Translations under genes and position numbers: made by a program
Notes under the pieces: generated by a model
Told to the model about the DNA's origin: nothing
Database searches by the model: none
What the model saw: the letters and a program-made list of their open reading frames with translations, nothing else
Origin: Chitinophagaceae bacterium BSSC1
Lineage (GTDB): Bacteria; Bacteroidota; Bacteroidia; Chitinophagales; Chitinophagaceae
Reading direction: 5' to 3'
Assembly (NCBI GenBank): GCA_002256435.1
Contig: NKJC01000001.1
Span: 1,178,001-1,242,000, forward strand
DNA length: 64,000 nucleotides
Part shown: piece after piece, positions 36,390-46,260 of the stretch
How positions within the stretch are numbered: the stretch's first letter is position 1
Layout: every line of letters starts with the position of its first letter

Positions 36390-37442
36390 ATGTCAGAGAC
36401 TTTACGCAGGTTACATCCTGAAAAAAAATTGTCAGAACAAGGCTTTTATTTGTGGCGTGCTGTACAGGCTGCTGTATGGCTGGTAGGAGCCGCCATCATG
36501 ATCTGCTTGGTGTTTTTTCCAAACATTGGATTGCTATTGTTTTGGAATATCCTGATTCCAGTAGCACCTGCTTTATTTGTTTTGGCTACTGGTGTTTGGC
36601 GCAATATCTGCCCATTGGCAACTACCAATTTAATGCCCAGACATTTTGGACTATCTGAAAGAAAAAAGCTAACCGCCGTTCAATTAGGTAAGTTAAACCT
36701 GTTAGCTATCATGATGCTTTATACCATTGTTCCATTAAGACACGCTGTATTTAATAACAGTGGAATAGCAACTGCAACTCTTATTATGGCCATGGTGGTT
36801 TTGGGCATGATTATGGGTTTTTATTTTGAATGGAAGTCTGCTTGGTGCTCTGGTCTTTGTCCCGTGCATCCAGTTGAAAAACTATACGGTGGGAATACCT
36901 TATTTACAGTTCCAAATGCACATTGCAGTGAGTGTCAAAACTGTGTTGTGCCTTGTCCAGATAGCACACCCAATATTCATCCCATTTCTACTAAACGAAC
37001 TTTGTATCATCAGTTGAGCGGATTACTAATTGTAGGAGGATTACCAGGGTTTATTTGGGGATGGTTTCATGTACCCGATGAACAACTATTTAATTGGAAC
37101 AACCTATTGGGTGTTTATAAATTACCGCTCTTAGGTTTTATAGTAACCAGCATTGTATACATTATTGCATCTATGATGGTCTCTCCAAAGAATGAGCAAA
37201 GACTAGTAAGTGTATTTGCAGCCGCAGGAGTGTCTTGTTATTATTACTATCGCCTACCGGCATTAATTGGCTTTGGCAATTTTCATACTGATGGGCTCTT
37301 ATTCAATTTGAGCAATAGCATTCCAAGTTGGATTGTTCCAGCACTGCAGGTATTAACAACTGGATTCTTTTTTTATTGGATGGTGATTCGCAAACAACAA
37401 CATCGTAGTTGGGTAATTCGTCCACCATTTGCAGTCAAATAA
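36390..37442 (+). CDS. Polytopic membrane protein with 4Fe-4S cluster motif (NapH/NosR-like)
   Basis: A 350-residue inner-membrane protein with about eight helices. Cysteine motifs are NICPLATTNL (~residue 72), WCSGLCPVHPVE (~150) and a ferredoxin-like CSECQNCVVPCPD (~174-186), which can bind a 4Fe-4S cluster. The cluster flanked by membrane helices resembles NapH/NosR/RdxA-type electron-transfer proteins, but the overall length and helix number do not let me assign one of these. Its end converges with a PepSY membrane protein gene with 3 bases between stops; the two might act in one redox or metal process, which is speculative. Confidence 0.7.
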   Translation: MSETLRRLHPEKKLSEQGFYLWRAVQAAVWLVGAAIMICLVFFPNIGLLLFWNILIPVAPALFVLATGVWRNICPLATTNLMPRHFGLSERKKLTAVQLGKLNLLAIMMLYTIVPLRHAVFNNSGIATATLIMAMVVLGMIMGFYFEWKSAWCSGLCPVHPVEKLYGGNTLFTVPNAHCSECQNCVVPCPDSTPNIHPISTKRTLYHQLSGLLIVGGLPGFIWGWFHVPDEQLFNWNNLLGVYKLPLLGFIVTSIVYIIASMMVSPKNEQRLVSVFAAAGVSCYYYYRLPALIGFGNFHTDGLLFNLSNSIPSWIVPALQVLTTGFFFYWMVIRKQQHRSWVIRPPFAVK

Positions 37443-37445
37443 CTA

Positions 37446-38207
37446 TTAGGGCTTCTTACCCCATTTGGCACTGATAAAGAAGAGCACAAATCCACTGATG
37501 ACGGTGAGTAATCCAAAAATGGAAAAGGCGCGTAGCAGCCAGTTACTAATATTGTCTCTTTTTTCAAAGTCCATGGTGTGTAACATCCAAAGAAAATCAA
37601 AGACACGCCATTTGTCATTGCGGAATTTTTGCACTGTACCTAATTCAGAAGCCACATACACCGTGGTATGCAAAGGTTTTTCAAAACTAATGGCATAGGC
37701 AGGAAGCGGACTTTCTCTGTATTCGTGATGCCCATTGGTATTGGTTAAATATTCCACGCTTTTAACCACTGGGCTTCCATTGTATCTAGCGGTTGCTACC
37801 GCGATGGCTTCTTGTTCAGATAATGCGCCACGGAGTTTGCCAGTTATGGCATCTGCCAAATGATTCATAGAAGGCATGGTCTTATGACCCATGGCAGCAT
37901 GATTAATGGCCGATACACACCTAATTTGATAAAATGGTTTACCCAAGATTTCTATGAGTTGAATAGATACCAAAGAGTCTATTCTATGAATGCGTTTGAT
38001 ACTATCCAAGACAACAGAAGGAGAAACCAATTGAATATTAGAAGAAAGTAGTGGCACTTCTTTTTTTTGAAAGTCGCCATGAATCTCATCCATATTGCTC
38101 CAACTAAAATACAATCCGCCAATGGTCCAAAGAAAAAACTGAATCCCAAGGATCACCCCAAAATAGCGGTGGAACCTACGAATATAAAAGTGCTTGCTTT
38201 TTGCCAT
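37446..38207 (-). CDS. PepSY-associated transmembrane protein
   Basis: A 253-residue protein with an N-terminal helix (YFGVILGIQFFLWTIGGLYF, residues ~14-33), a periplasmic region of about 170 residues containing a PepSY-like segment (AIAVATARYNGSPVVKSVEYL), and a C-terminal helix (~225-247). PepSY-TM proteins are often found with iron uptake or membrane reductase systems. The start MAKSKHFYIRRFHRYFG is the usual family N-terminus. It lies 45 bases downstream of the aminotransferase gene on the same strand. Its role here is unknown. Confidence 0.8.
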   Translation of the reverse strand: MAKSKHFYIRRFHRYFGVILGIQFFLWTIGGLYFSWSNMDEIHGDFQKKEVPLLSSNIQLVSPSVVLDSIKRIHRIDSLVSIQLIEILGKPFYQIRCVSAINHAAMGHKTMPSMNHLADAITGKLRGALSEQEAIAVATARYNGSPVVKSVEYLTNTNGHHEYRESPLPAYAISFEKPLHTTVYVASELGTVQKFRNDKWRVFDFLWMLHTMDFEKRDNISNWLLRAFSIFGLLTVISGFVLFFISAKWGKKP

Positions 38208-38252
38208 GGACTTAAAAGATTGAAAAACCCAATGATGCTGAAGAGTTAATAC

Positions 38253-39518
38253 TTATTTTAATTTACCCAACGCTTCTTCCAATTTAGCAAGCATTTGAGG
38301 AATCTCTTCTTTCTTAGAAGTACCTACGCTTAAACGGTACCAAGGGTTGTTTGCGCCACCACCAAAAGCAGAAAAAGGTACTACGGCTAGTTTGGCTTCT
38401 GCAAGAATATAGGAAGTCACATCCATTTGCGTATCCAATGTTTTGCCTTCTGCAGTTGTTTTTCCTACAAGATCAATTTTAATAGTCAGATAAATAGCAG
38501 CTTGAGGCGCAACCGCATCAACGGAAAATCCTTTTGCTTTTAATCCAATAAAGCCTTCATAGATTCTGCGCAAACGGAATTCTACTTCCATTTTAAAATG
38601 CTTCAAATACACTTCAATGGCTTCTTTTTGCAACAAGTATTTGGCTACTGCTTTTTGTTCTGCCATAGGAGCCCAAGCACCTAAATGACTTAGAATGGCT
38701 TTCATTTTGGCAATCACGGTCTCTGGTCCCAGTGCCCAACCCACACGCACACCTGTTGCCGCAAATACTTTAGAGATCCCGTCAACAAAAACGGTAAACT
38801 CTTTCATGGCAGGACGTAAGGTAATAGGGTTATAGTGTTCAGTAGTACCATAGGTTAATGTCCAATACATTTGGTCAAACATCAGGTAGAGTTTCTTTTC
38901 ATCTGCTCCACGTGTGGCGTTTTCAGCCAAGATCAAATCACAAATGGCTTCTAGTGATGCCTTGCTTAAAGTAGTACCCGTTGGATTCTGTGGGGTACAC
39001 AAACAAAGTAGGGTAGCACCTTTAATATGTTTAGCAACGTCTTCTACCGTTGGCATAAAATCATTTTCAACACTGCACTCAATCACACAATGTTCTCCAT
39101 CGGTCATGTGTACATAGTGGTTGTTGTTCCAAGAAGGAACACCATAGATCACTTTATCGCCCTTGTCTACAATAGCTTTGAAAATGGTATAAATCAATGG
39201 TCTACCGCCCGATGCAATTTGAATTTCATTGGGTGCATAATCAATGCCCTCCCACTCTTTTAAAAAGGCACCAACTGATTTACGCAGGTCTAATACCCCT
39301 TCTGCTGCGGGATAATTGGTATTGTGTTCGTGATAGGAAGCAATGATTTCAGATTCCAATTCAAATGGAATGGGAAATACCTGTGGATCAAAATCACCAA
39401 TGGTAAAATTATAAATGGTTTCACCAGCGCGAATGCGCTCACTGATCATATTCCCTAGTTTCACAATTTCAGATCCTATCAGTGTTTCGGCCAAATGGCT
39501 CAGTTTGGGTTGACTCAT
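38253..39518 (-). CDS. PLP-dependent aminotransferase, class I/II
   Basis: A 421-residue cytoplasmic enzyme of the aspartate-aminotransferase superfamily (fold type I). Visible family segments are NYPAAEGVLDLRKSV (~68), LCTPQNPTGTTLS (~172, substrate/PLP contact), and DGISKVFAATGVRVGW (~245), which carries the Schiff-base lysine and the conserved arginine. The late RLSVGTSKKEEI supplies the substrate-carboxylate arginine. The amino donor and acceptor are not deducible. The gene seems to have its own promoter (39537-39544) and a very short leader. Confidence 0.9.
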   Translation of the reverse strand: MSQPKLSHLAETLIGSEIVKLGNMISERIRAGETIYNFTIGDFDPQVFPIPFELESEIIASYHEHNTNYPAAEGVLDLRKSVGAFLKEWEGIDYAPNEIQIASGGRPLIYTIFKAIVDKGDKVIYGVPSWNNNHYVHMTDGEHCVIECSVENDFMPTVEDVAKHIKGATLLCLCTPQNPTGTTLSKASLEAICDLILAENATRGADEKKLYLMFDQMYWTLTYGTTEHYNPITLRPAMKEFTVFVDGISKVFAATGVRVGWALGPETVIAKMKAILSHLGAWAPMAEQKAVAKYLLQKEAIEVYLKHFKMEVEFRLRRIYEGFIGLKAKGFSVDAVAPQAAIYLTIKIDLVGKTTAEGKTLDTQMDVTSYILAEAKLAVVPFSAFGGGANNPWYRLSVGTSKKEEIPQMLAKLEEALGKLK

Positions 39519-39536
39519 ATTCTGGATTTAATGCGG

Positions 39537-39544
39537 CAAAACTA
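39537..39544 (-). promoter_or_regulatory. -7 promoter element for the aminotransferase gene
   Basis: TAGTTTTG on the minus strand matches TAnnTTTG and is 18 bases before the ATG at 39518, implying a leader of about 12 bases. No clear -33 TTTG is seen. Confidence 0.4.
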
Positions 39545-39548
39545 GCAT

Positions 39549-39579
39549 AAAAAAACCGCAGCCATTACTGACTGCGGTT
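39549..39579 (-). terminator. Intrinsic terminator of the BNR gene (copy 2)
   Basis: Arms AACCGCAG (39554-39561) and CTGCGGTT (39572-39579) are perfect complements. On the minus strand the second arm runs directly into a T-run, as expected for a terminator of the gene ending at 39645. Confidence 0.8.
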
Positions 39580-39644
39580 GATTTTTAGAAGAAGAGCAGG
39601 TTTTTATGTAAACCGCTTTCTGTCATTTCTTGTTGAAGGATCCC

Positions 39645-42600
39645 CTATTCTATCACTTTATAATCCTTGAATAGCTTAACAGGAGCAGCTTCGGCCAATG
39701 CCCTATAGCCCTTCCAAGGACCTTCAAAGAAGGCATTGGTGCGTTTTACCACATCATCCACCATTTTCTCGGCTTCTGCAATCAAGCGCTCTTCCTGTGC
39801 GCCAGGAATAGTACCCTTACCCATAGCAGTACCACGAGCTTCTTGCAAAACACTGTTAACCGTTACTTGAGGAATATTACCATAACCTTGTTTGTCTTGT
39901 GGTACACCATTCAATTGTTCCCTAATCACTTTAATACTATCCAACATGGCTTTGGCTACTTTTTTCAAAGTATCAGACTGCTTGGCATTCATACCTGCAT
40001 AATTGGCTTCTACTTTTTTAATTACGTCATCCGCTTCTGTGAGTTTTTCATTTAGAGAACCCAACCTTAGGGTACTTTTTTCTACCCTTGTATTAAACTT
40101 ACGCAAAGCATCACGCACTTCTTTGGGTGTAGGAGCATTAGGATCGTCGTTGACAACCACCATCATACTATCGGATAAATCTCTACCCAAACTCAATACT
40201 ACTTTATAGGTTCCGGGATCAACAGGCAAACCACCTGGTTCATCTCCGCCGCCAAAGCCGCCGCGTCCACCAAAGCGTCCGCCACCACCGCCACCGCCAG
40301 CGCCACCTCTACCAGCACCGCCGCCGCCAACTCTAATTCCTTTTCCTTCCATACCCCAATAGTAACGGTTGTAACCCGTATCTGCCTTGGTACGTATTTG
40401 ACGAACTTGCGTATTATTCGCGTCAAAAATGCGAATCATGGCAGTATCAGAAATCTTATTCTTGCCAGTATCAGCCGAAGTTTTGTTTACATAAAAACTT
40501 AATGGAGCACCCCTTCTTTTATTCTCTCCTTCATAAGTACCATAAGTACTGTATTCAATACCTGGTGCATTTTTCATTTTGGCTTGATAAGCTTGTGGAG
40601 CTTCAAAAGCAGTTAGTTTCTTAGCAAATGCTACACCCTTGTTTGAGGCTAACTTGCGCAAGGGACGAATATCATCTAAGATCCAAAGTGCCCTACCAAA
40701 AGTAGCAATAACCAAATCTGCTTCTCTTTCTTGAATTGCAAAATCATAAGTAGAAACAGATGGATATCCATTTTTAAATTGTTGGAAACTGCTGCCATTA
40801 TCTAAAGAAATCCAAAGACCTTGTTCTGTACCAACAAAGATCAAATTGGGTTCAGTTGGATCTTGCAAAACAGTTAGCGCATACCCTACTACTTTTTTCT
40901 CGTCAATCATCCTGGTCCATGTTTTACCAAAATCAGTTGTACGGAAAATATAGGGTTTCATATCGCCACGGCGATAGTCATTGACAACCACCATTGCTTC
41001 TGCAGCATTATGTCTTGAAGCGCGAATTTGAGGAATCCATGCACCGGTTGGAAAACCAGGAATCTTACCACGGAAATTGGTCCATGTTTTACCACCATCT
41101 CTGGTCAATTGAACATTACCATCATCGGTACCAGCCCAGATAATGTCTTTTTCTTTGGCCGATGGTTCAATACAAATTACCGTACAGAAATTCTCTGCAC
41201 CAGTAATATCAACTGAGATGCCGCCATTTTTACTTTGGTCAATTTTGGCGCTATCATTGGTTGTTAGGTCTGGAGAAATCACGGTCCATGATGCACCCTT
41301 GTCTGTACTCTTGTTTACAAACTGGCTACCATAGTAAATAGTTTTTTTGTCAAATGGATCTTGTGCAATAGCTGCATTCCAGTTAAAACGTTGACGGGTT
41401 TTAGCATCTGGTTTTGGTGGACGAATACTCCACTGATCACCAGTAGCCATATTGTAACGGCTTACGCTACCACCCTGACTCATGGTATATACCCAGTTTG
41501 GATCTTCTGGATCAGGTACTACGTCAAAACCATCGCCACCGCTAACACCCTGCCAGTAAGCATTTCTGATTCCGGTTTGGATCCATACATAAGCAGGTCC
41601 ATTCCAACTTCCGTTGTCTTGCAATCCACCCATTACGTGATAAGGAATTTGGTTATCTACGTTTACATGGTAAAATTGGCCCAAAGGTAATTTCTCATCA
41701 AACTGCCATGTTTTACCGCGGTCACGTGAGATTCCAATACCACCATCATTACCATCAATAATCAGGTTTGCATTTGATGGATGAATCCACCAAGCATGGT
41801 GATCAGGGTGAATACCACTATAAGGTAAGACAGGTTTAAAACTCTTACCTGCATCATCACTTACGTTCACAACCTGGTTAATATTGTAGACCCTATTTTC
41901 ATTTTGTGGATCAACAGAAATGTCTTGAAAATAAAATGCACGATTGGTTACAACTGCAGGATCACTGTTGACCAGTTCCCACTTAAGACCACCGTCATCA
42001 CTCATGTACAAACCGTTCTTGGTAGCTTCTACCAATGCATATACTTTATTAGGATTACTGCGAGAAATGCCAATACCAATACGTCCGTATTCTCCTGCAG
42101 GAAGTCCATCATCCTTACCCAATTTTTTAAAATTCTTACCACCATCATAAGTTACATAGAACCCACTACCACTACCACCGCCTTTTAAGCTCCAAGGTGT
42201 GCGTTTGTGTTGGTACATATTCACAAAGATTTTATTGGGATTGCTAGGATCCATAATCATATCACCAACACCACTGGTATCATTGGTATGAAGAATCAGT
42301 TTCCAAGAATCACCACCATCGGTTGTTTTATACACACCACGTTCTGCGTGTTCTGTAAATGGATTACCCATAACACCAGCATACACTACATCGGGATTAT
42401 TAGGATCAATGAGAATTCTATGAATATTTCTGGTTTTTTGCAGACCCATGCACTTCCAAGTCTTACCACCATCTAGACTTTTGTAAATACCTTCTCCTAA
42501 GCTAATACTGTTACGTGGATTACCCTCCCCAGTACCAGCCCAAACCACACTGGGATTGGATTGCGTAATGGCAACACTACCAATATTTAAAATGGGTTGT

Positions 42601-42848
42601 TCATCAAACACGGGTGTCCAAGAAGCACCAGCATTCTCAGTTTTCCATACCCCTCCGGATGCTGTACCCAGAAAAATAATATTGGGATTATTGTTTACTG
42701 CGTCAATGGCAGTAACCCTTCCACTCATACCGGCAGGGCCAATATTGCGGGGTTTCATGGCCTTGAACTGTTTGTTCAGATCCACTTGTTGTGCTTGAAT
42801 ACCCATTGCCAAGCCTAGCGCAAGGATGGATAGTAATTGTTTTCTCAT
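39645..42848 (-). CDS. Large BNR/sortilin-type beta-propeller protein (copy 2)
   Basis: About 1,067 residues from the preferred start MRKQLLSILALGLAMGIQAQ, a clear signal peptide; the upstream ATG at 42923 would add 25 unlikely residues. Numerous Asp-box blades follow (YKSLDGGKTWKCMG, YKTTDGGDSWKLI, QLTRDGGKTWTNF, FRTTDFGKTWTRM). After the propellers there is a glycine-rich tract (about 33 residues, encoded at ~40235-40335) and a helical tail. The N-terminal phrase MKPRNIGPAGMSGRV differs from the GPFRGGR form of copies 1 and 3, so this is the most divergent of the three. No sialidase catalytic set is evident. A terminator follows. Confidence 0.82.
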   Translation of the reverse strand: MRKQLLSILALGLAMGIQAQQVDLNKQFKAMKPRNIGPAGMSGRVTAIDAVNNNPNIIFLGTASGGVWKTENAGASWTPVFDEQPILNIGSVAITQSNPSVVWAGTGEGNPRNSISLGEGIYKSLDGGKTWKCMGLQKTRNIHRILIDPNNPDVVYAGVMGNPFTEHAERGVYKTTDGGDSWKLILHTNDTSGVGDMIMDPSNPNKIFVNMYQHKRTPWSLKGGGSGSGFYVTYDGGKNFKKLGKDDGLPAGEYGRIGIGISRSNPNKVYALVEATKNGLYMSDDGGLKWELVNSDPAVVTNRAFYFQDISVDPQNENRVYNINQVVNVSDDAGKSFKPVLPYSGIHPDHHAWWIHPSNANLIIDGNDGGIGISRDRGKTWQFDEKLPLGQFYHVNVDNQIPYHVMGGLQDNGSWNGPAYVWIQTGIRNAYWQGVSGGDGFDVVPDPEDPNWVYTMSQGGSVSRYNMATGDQWSIRPPKPDAKTRQRFNWNAAIAQDPFDKKTIYYGSQFVNKSTDKGASWTVISPDLTTNDSAKIDQSKNGGISVDITGAENFCTVICIEPSAKEKDIIWAGTDDGNVQLTRDGGKTWTNFRGKIPGFPTGAWIPQIRASRHNAAEAMVVVNDYRRGDMKPYIFRTTDFGKTWTRMIDEKKVVGYALTVLQDPTEPNLIFVGTEQGLWISLDNGSSFQQFKNGYPSVSTYDFAIQEREADLVIATFGRALWILDDIRPLRKLASNKGVAFAKKLTAFEAPQAYQAKMKNAPGIEYSTYGTYEGENKRRGAPLSFYVNKTSADTGKNKISDTAMIRIFDANNTQVRQIRTKADTGYNRYYWGMEGKGIRVGGGGAGRGGAGGGGGGGRFGGRGGFGGGDEPGGLPVDPGTYKVVLSLGRDLSDSMMVVVNDDPNAPTPKEVRDALRKFNTRVEKSTLRLGSLNEKLTEADDVIKKVEANYAGMNAKQSDTLKKVAKAMLDSIKVIREQLNGVPQDKQGYGNIPQVTVNSVLQEARGTAMGKGTIPGAQEERLIAEAEKMVDDVVKRTNAFFEGPWKGYRALAEAAPVKLFKDYKVIE

Positions 42849-42979
42849 GAAGTCAGTTTTGGAGTTTACAATATCCAACTTTATTGGGCTATGACCAAAA
42901 ACTAAGTATGAGCGGATGAACATTTCCTGTTTTTTTCTGAGCCATATACGCAGTATCTTGTATCAGCTAAAAACTAACT

Positions 42980-45900
42980 ATGAAGTTGATACACGCCCTC
43001 CTGGGATTATTGGCCATTACTCCGGCTATGGCTCAGAAAAAAGAAGTCAAGAAAACTGCAGCACCCGTTGTAGCAGAAGTTCCTAAAATGGATAGCCTTT
43101 TTAAGAATGCGCATTTTCGCAGCATCGGACCCTTTAGGGGCGGGCGTTCTGTAACATCCGCAGGTGTGATTCAAAATCAACTGGTGTACTATATGGGCAC
43201 TACTGGTGGTGGCGTTTGGAAAACAGAAGACGCAGGTGTGAGTTGGCGCAATATCTCAGATAATTATTTTAAAACAGGATCTGTAGGTGCAGTGGCCGTG
43301 GCAGAATCTGACGCCAATGTAATATATGTTGGCATGGGAGAACACGCACCAAGAGGTGTGATGACCAGCTATGGCGATGGCGTTTACAAAAGCACCGATG
43401 CAGGAAAAACTTGGAAGCAAATGGGACTAGAAAAAACAGGATCCATTTCTTATATCCGTATTCATCCTAACAATCCAGACATTGTTTATGTAGCAGCACA
43501 AGGTGCACTACACGGGCCAAATGCAGATCGTGGTATTTACAAATCTACCGATGGTGGAAAAACTTGGAACAAGACACTGTATGTAGATGAAAATACAGGC
43601 TGCGCCGATTTGAGTTTAGACATGAACAACCCACGCATTTTGTATGCAGCTATGTGGGACTATAGAAGAACCCCTTGGCAAATGCGCAGTGGTGGCAAGG
43701 GTTCTGGCTTATACAAATCTGTTGACGCTGGTGAAACTTGGACCAAAATGGAAAAGGGATTGCCCAAAGAAATGGGTAAGATGAGCATTAGTGTTTCAAG
43801 AGCCAATGGTGAAAAAGTATATGCATTGATTGAAAGCGATACCCAAAAAGAAGCGGGTGGTTTATTTGTGAGTGAAGACGCAGGTAAGAGTTGGAATAGA
43901 ATTAGCAAAGACCATCGTTTAACACAACGTGCTTGGTATTATATTGAATGTTTTGCTGATCCAAAAGAAGAGAACACCGTGTATGTATTAAACTCACCAG
44001 GACTAAAATCTACCGATGGTGGTAAAACATGGTCCTATATCAGGGGCCGTCATGGTGACTATCACCAATTATGGATCAACCCTAACAATAATAAGAACCA
44101 AGTTTTGTCTGATGATGGTGGTGCTTGCATCACTTTCAACAATGGTAAGTCTTGGTCTAGTTTAGACAATCAACCTACTGCACAGTTTTATAGGATTTCT
44201 GTAGACAATGAATTCCCTTACAATATTTATGCAGGTCAACAAGATAATAGTTCTGTAAAAATCAAAAGTTCCAACCCAAGTGGTTGGAGTATTGGTGAAA
44301 AGGATTGGGATTATTCCTCAGGTGGTGAAAGTGCTTTCTTAGCCTTTGATCCCAATAACCCACAACTTGTCATGGGTGGTAGTTATCAAGGAACCATTGG
44401 GTTACTAGATAGCAAGACTGGAGAAGGAAAACAGCTTATGGTGGCGCCTATTCAATACCAGGCTTTGCAACCCAAAGACATGAAGTACCGATTCAATTGG
44501 AATGCACCCATTATTTATAGTCAACACGAACCCAATACTTTTTATCACGCTGGTAATATCTTATTTAAGACCACTGATTTTGGCAAGAGTTGGAAAGCTG
44601 TTTCTCCAGATTTAACCACGCATGATACTACTAAGATGGGTATTAGTGGTGCACCTTATACCAATGAAGGAGCAGGTGGAGAAAACTATTGCACCATTGC
44701 TTATGTTATGGAATCACCTTTAGAAAAAGGCGTGATTTGGACGGGTAGTGATGATGGTGTTGTGAGCGTTACACGCGATGGCGGTGCAAGTTGGAGTACC
44801 GTTAGCCCACCCGGATTGGGGGAAGCATTGGTGAACTGTATTGAAGTATCACCTCACGATAAAGCCACTGTTTATATTGCTGCTACCAAGTATAAGATGA
44901 ATGACAAAACTGCCATGCTCTATAAGACAACTGACTATGGTAAGACTTGGAAAAAAATAAGCGATGGTATTCCTGAAGGCGCTTATACACGCTGCATTAG
45001 AGAAGACGTAAAACGCAAGGGCTTATTATTTGCAGGAACAGAAACAGGCTTATACGTTTCATTCAATGATGGAGCTAACTGGCAACAATTGCAATTGGGT
45101 TTACCCATTACACCCATCACTGATTTGAAAATTCATCAAGGCAATTTAATTGCAGCTACCATGGGTAGGGCTTTCTGGATTTTAGATGACCTGCATTTGA
45201 TTGAGCAATTTGACCAAGCCAAGAAAGACCAATTACATTTCTTTCAACCAAAAGACGCTTACCGTCTTTCAGGCTATAGTCCATTGAATGGAGAATTGAG
45301 TGATGATGATTTAGAAACACCTTTACAAGACCGCTCTGGCATTAATGCACCAACTGGATTAGTGTTGCATTACCAGTTACCATCAAAGCCAGATTCTGCT
45401 ATGAAACTGACTTTAGAAATCAAAGACAGTAAGGGCAATTTGGTACACAAATACGGTACAGAACCTGACAAGGATTTTGTAGGTGGTTATGCAGGTGGTC
45501 CATCACCTGACCCAACCATTCCTGCAAAAGGAGGAGTTAATAGATTTGTTTGGGACTTACGTTATCCGCCACAAACTGGTGTACAAGACGTATTTATTGA
45601 AGGTGGTTATGACGGACACAGAGCCGTTCCTGGTAATTATACTGCTCTCTTAAGTGATGGCAAACAAAGCAAAACCATCTCCTTTAATATATTGCCAGAT
45701 CCCAGAATTGTTGCAACTGCCAAAGATTATGAAGACCAACATCTTCTTGCTGCTAAAGTAGAAGCAGGTATTAATGAGATTCACAAGTCTGTTGTGAACA
45801 TGCGCAAATTGAACAAGCAATTATCAGACCTGCAAGAACAATTGAGCGATACTACTAAATACAAAACCATCAGAGAACAATCTGCAAAAGTGCAGAAGAC

Positions 45901-46183
45901 CTTGGCTAAATGGGAAGAAGAATTGGTACAAACAAAATCTCAGAGTAATGATGATGTGATCAACTACATTAACAAACTCTCTGCTGATTATGTATTCTTA
46001 AAAGGAGAACTAGACGCCAATATTCCTTATGTAACCAATGCACAATTAGAGCGCTATGCAGAGCTGGACAAGCTTTGGCAGCCATTGAAAAAACAAATGC
46101 AAGACTTGGTGAACAAAGAAGTTACAGAGATTAACAAACTTTGTAAAGACCAAGCCGTGAATAAAATCATTATTGGTTTATAA
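42980..46183 (+). CDS. Large BNR/sortilin-type beta-propeller protein (copy 3)
   Basis: A 1,067-residue exported protein (signal peptide to ~18, ending AMAQ), collinear with copy 1 over its whole length: [59 protein letters not shown]-type segment, and NEGAGGENY all recur. Blades with Asp boxes fill residues ~40-750, followed by a beta-sandwich region and a lysine-rich helical tail. By eye it is far closer to copy 1 than to copy 2, its divergent neighbour, from which it is separated by 131 bases. Function is unknown; a ligand-binding or protein-interaction surface is the safest inference. Confidence 0.82.
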   Translation: MKLIHALLGLLAITPAMAQKKEVKKTAAPVVAEVPKMDSLFKNAHFRSIGPFRGGRSVTSAGVIQNQLVYYMGTTGGGVWKTEDAGVSWRNISDNYFKTGSVGAVAVAESDANVIYVGMGEHAPRGVMTSYGDGVYKSTDAGKTWKQMGLEKTGSISYIRIHPNNPDIVYVAAQGALHGPNADRGIYKSTDGGKTWNKTLYVDENTGCADLSLDMNNPRILYAAMWDYRRTPWQMRSGGKGSGLYKSVDAGETWTKMEKGLPKEMGKMSISVSRANGEKVYALIESDTQKEAGGLFVSEDAGKSWNRISKDHRLTQRAWYYIECFADPKEENTVYVLNSPGLKSTDGGKTWSYIRGRHGDYHQLWINPNNNKNQVLSDDGGACITFNNGKSWSSLDNQPTAQFYRISVDNEFPYNIYAGQQDNSSVKIKSSNPSGWSIGEKDWDYSSGGESAFLAFDPNNPQLVMGGSYQGTIGLLDSKTGEGKQLMVAPIQYQALQPKDMKYRFNWNAPIIYSQHEPNTFYHAGNILFKTTDFGKSWKAVSPDLTTHDTTKMGISGAPYTNEGAGGENYCTIAYVMESPLEKGVIWTGSDDGVVSVTRDGGASWSTVSPPGLGEALVNCIEVSPHDKATVYIAATKYKMNDKTAMLYKTTDYGKTWKKISDGIPEGAYTRCIREDVKRKGLLFAGTETGLYVSFNDGANWQQLQLGLPITPITDLKIHQGNLIAATMGRAFWILDDLHLIEQFDQAKKDQLHFFQPKDAYRLSGYSPLNGELSDDDLETPLQDRSGINAPTGLVLHYQLPSKPDSAMKLTLEIKDSKGNLVHKYGTEPDKDFVGGYAGGPSPDPTIPAKGGVNRFVWDLRYPPQTGVQDVFIEGGYDGHRAVPGNYTALLSDGKQSKTISFNILPDPRIVATAKDYEDQHLLAAKVEAGINEIHKSVVNMRKLNKQLSDLQEQLSDTTKYKTIREQSAKVQKTLAKWEEELVQTKSQSNDDVINYINKLSADYVFLKGELDANIPYVTNAQLERYAELDKLWQPLKKQMQDLVNKEVTEINKLCKDQAVNKIIIGL

Positions 46184-46228
46184 CACTTAACCAGCAAGAG
46201 TTACAAAACAAAATAGAGAGTATCCTAA

Positions 46229-46260
46229 ACAAAAAGACCACTATTAAGTGGTCTTTTTGT
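46229..46260. terminator. Bidirectional terminator overlapping the last codons of a permease gene
   Basis: Arms 46229-46242 and 46247-46260 (ACAAAAAGACCACT and its complement) form a perfect 14-bp stem with a 4-base loop and A/T runs on both sides. It serves the BNR gene ending at 46183 and the efflux operon ending at 46244; the right arm encodes the last residues (YKKTT) of the permease. Confidence 0.85.

Noticed and set aside
40199..40426. Alternative minus-strand frame over the glycine-rich tract of BNR copy 2
   Set aside because: Its low-complexity Val/Ala-rich translation is a shifted reading of the glycine codons.
25795..46183. Calling the three Asp-box proteins sialidases
   Set aside because: Asp boxes alone do not prove sialidase activity and I cannot identify the catalytic Tyr/Glu pair or the arginine triad.
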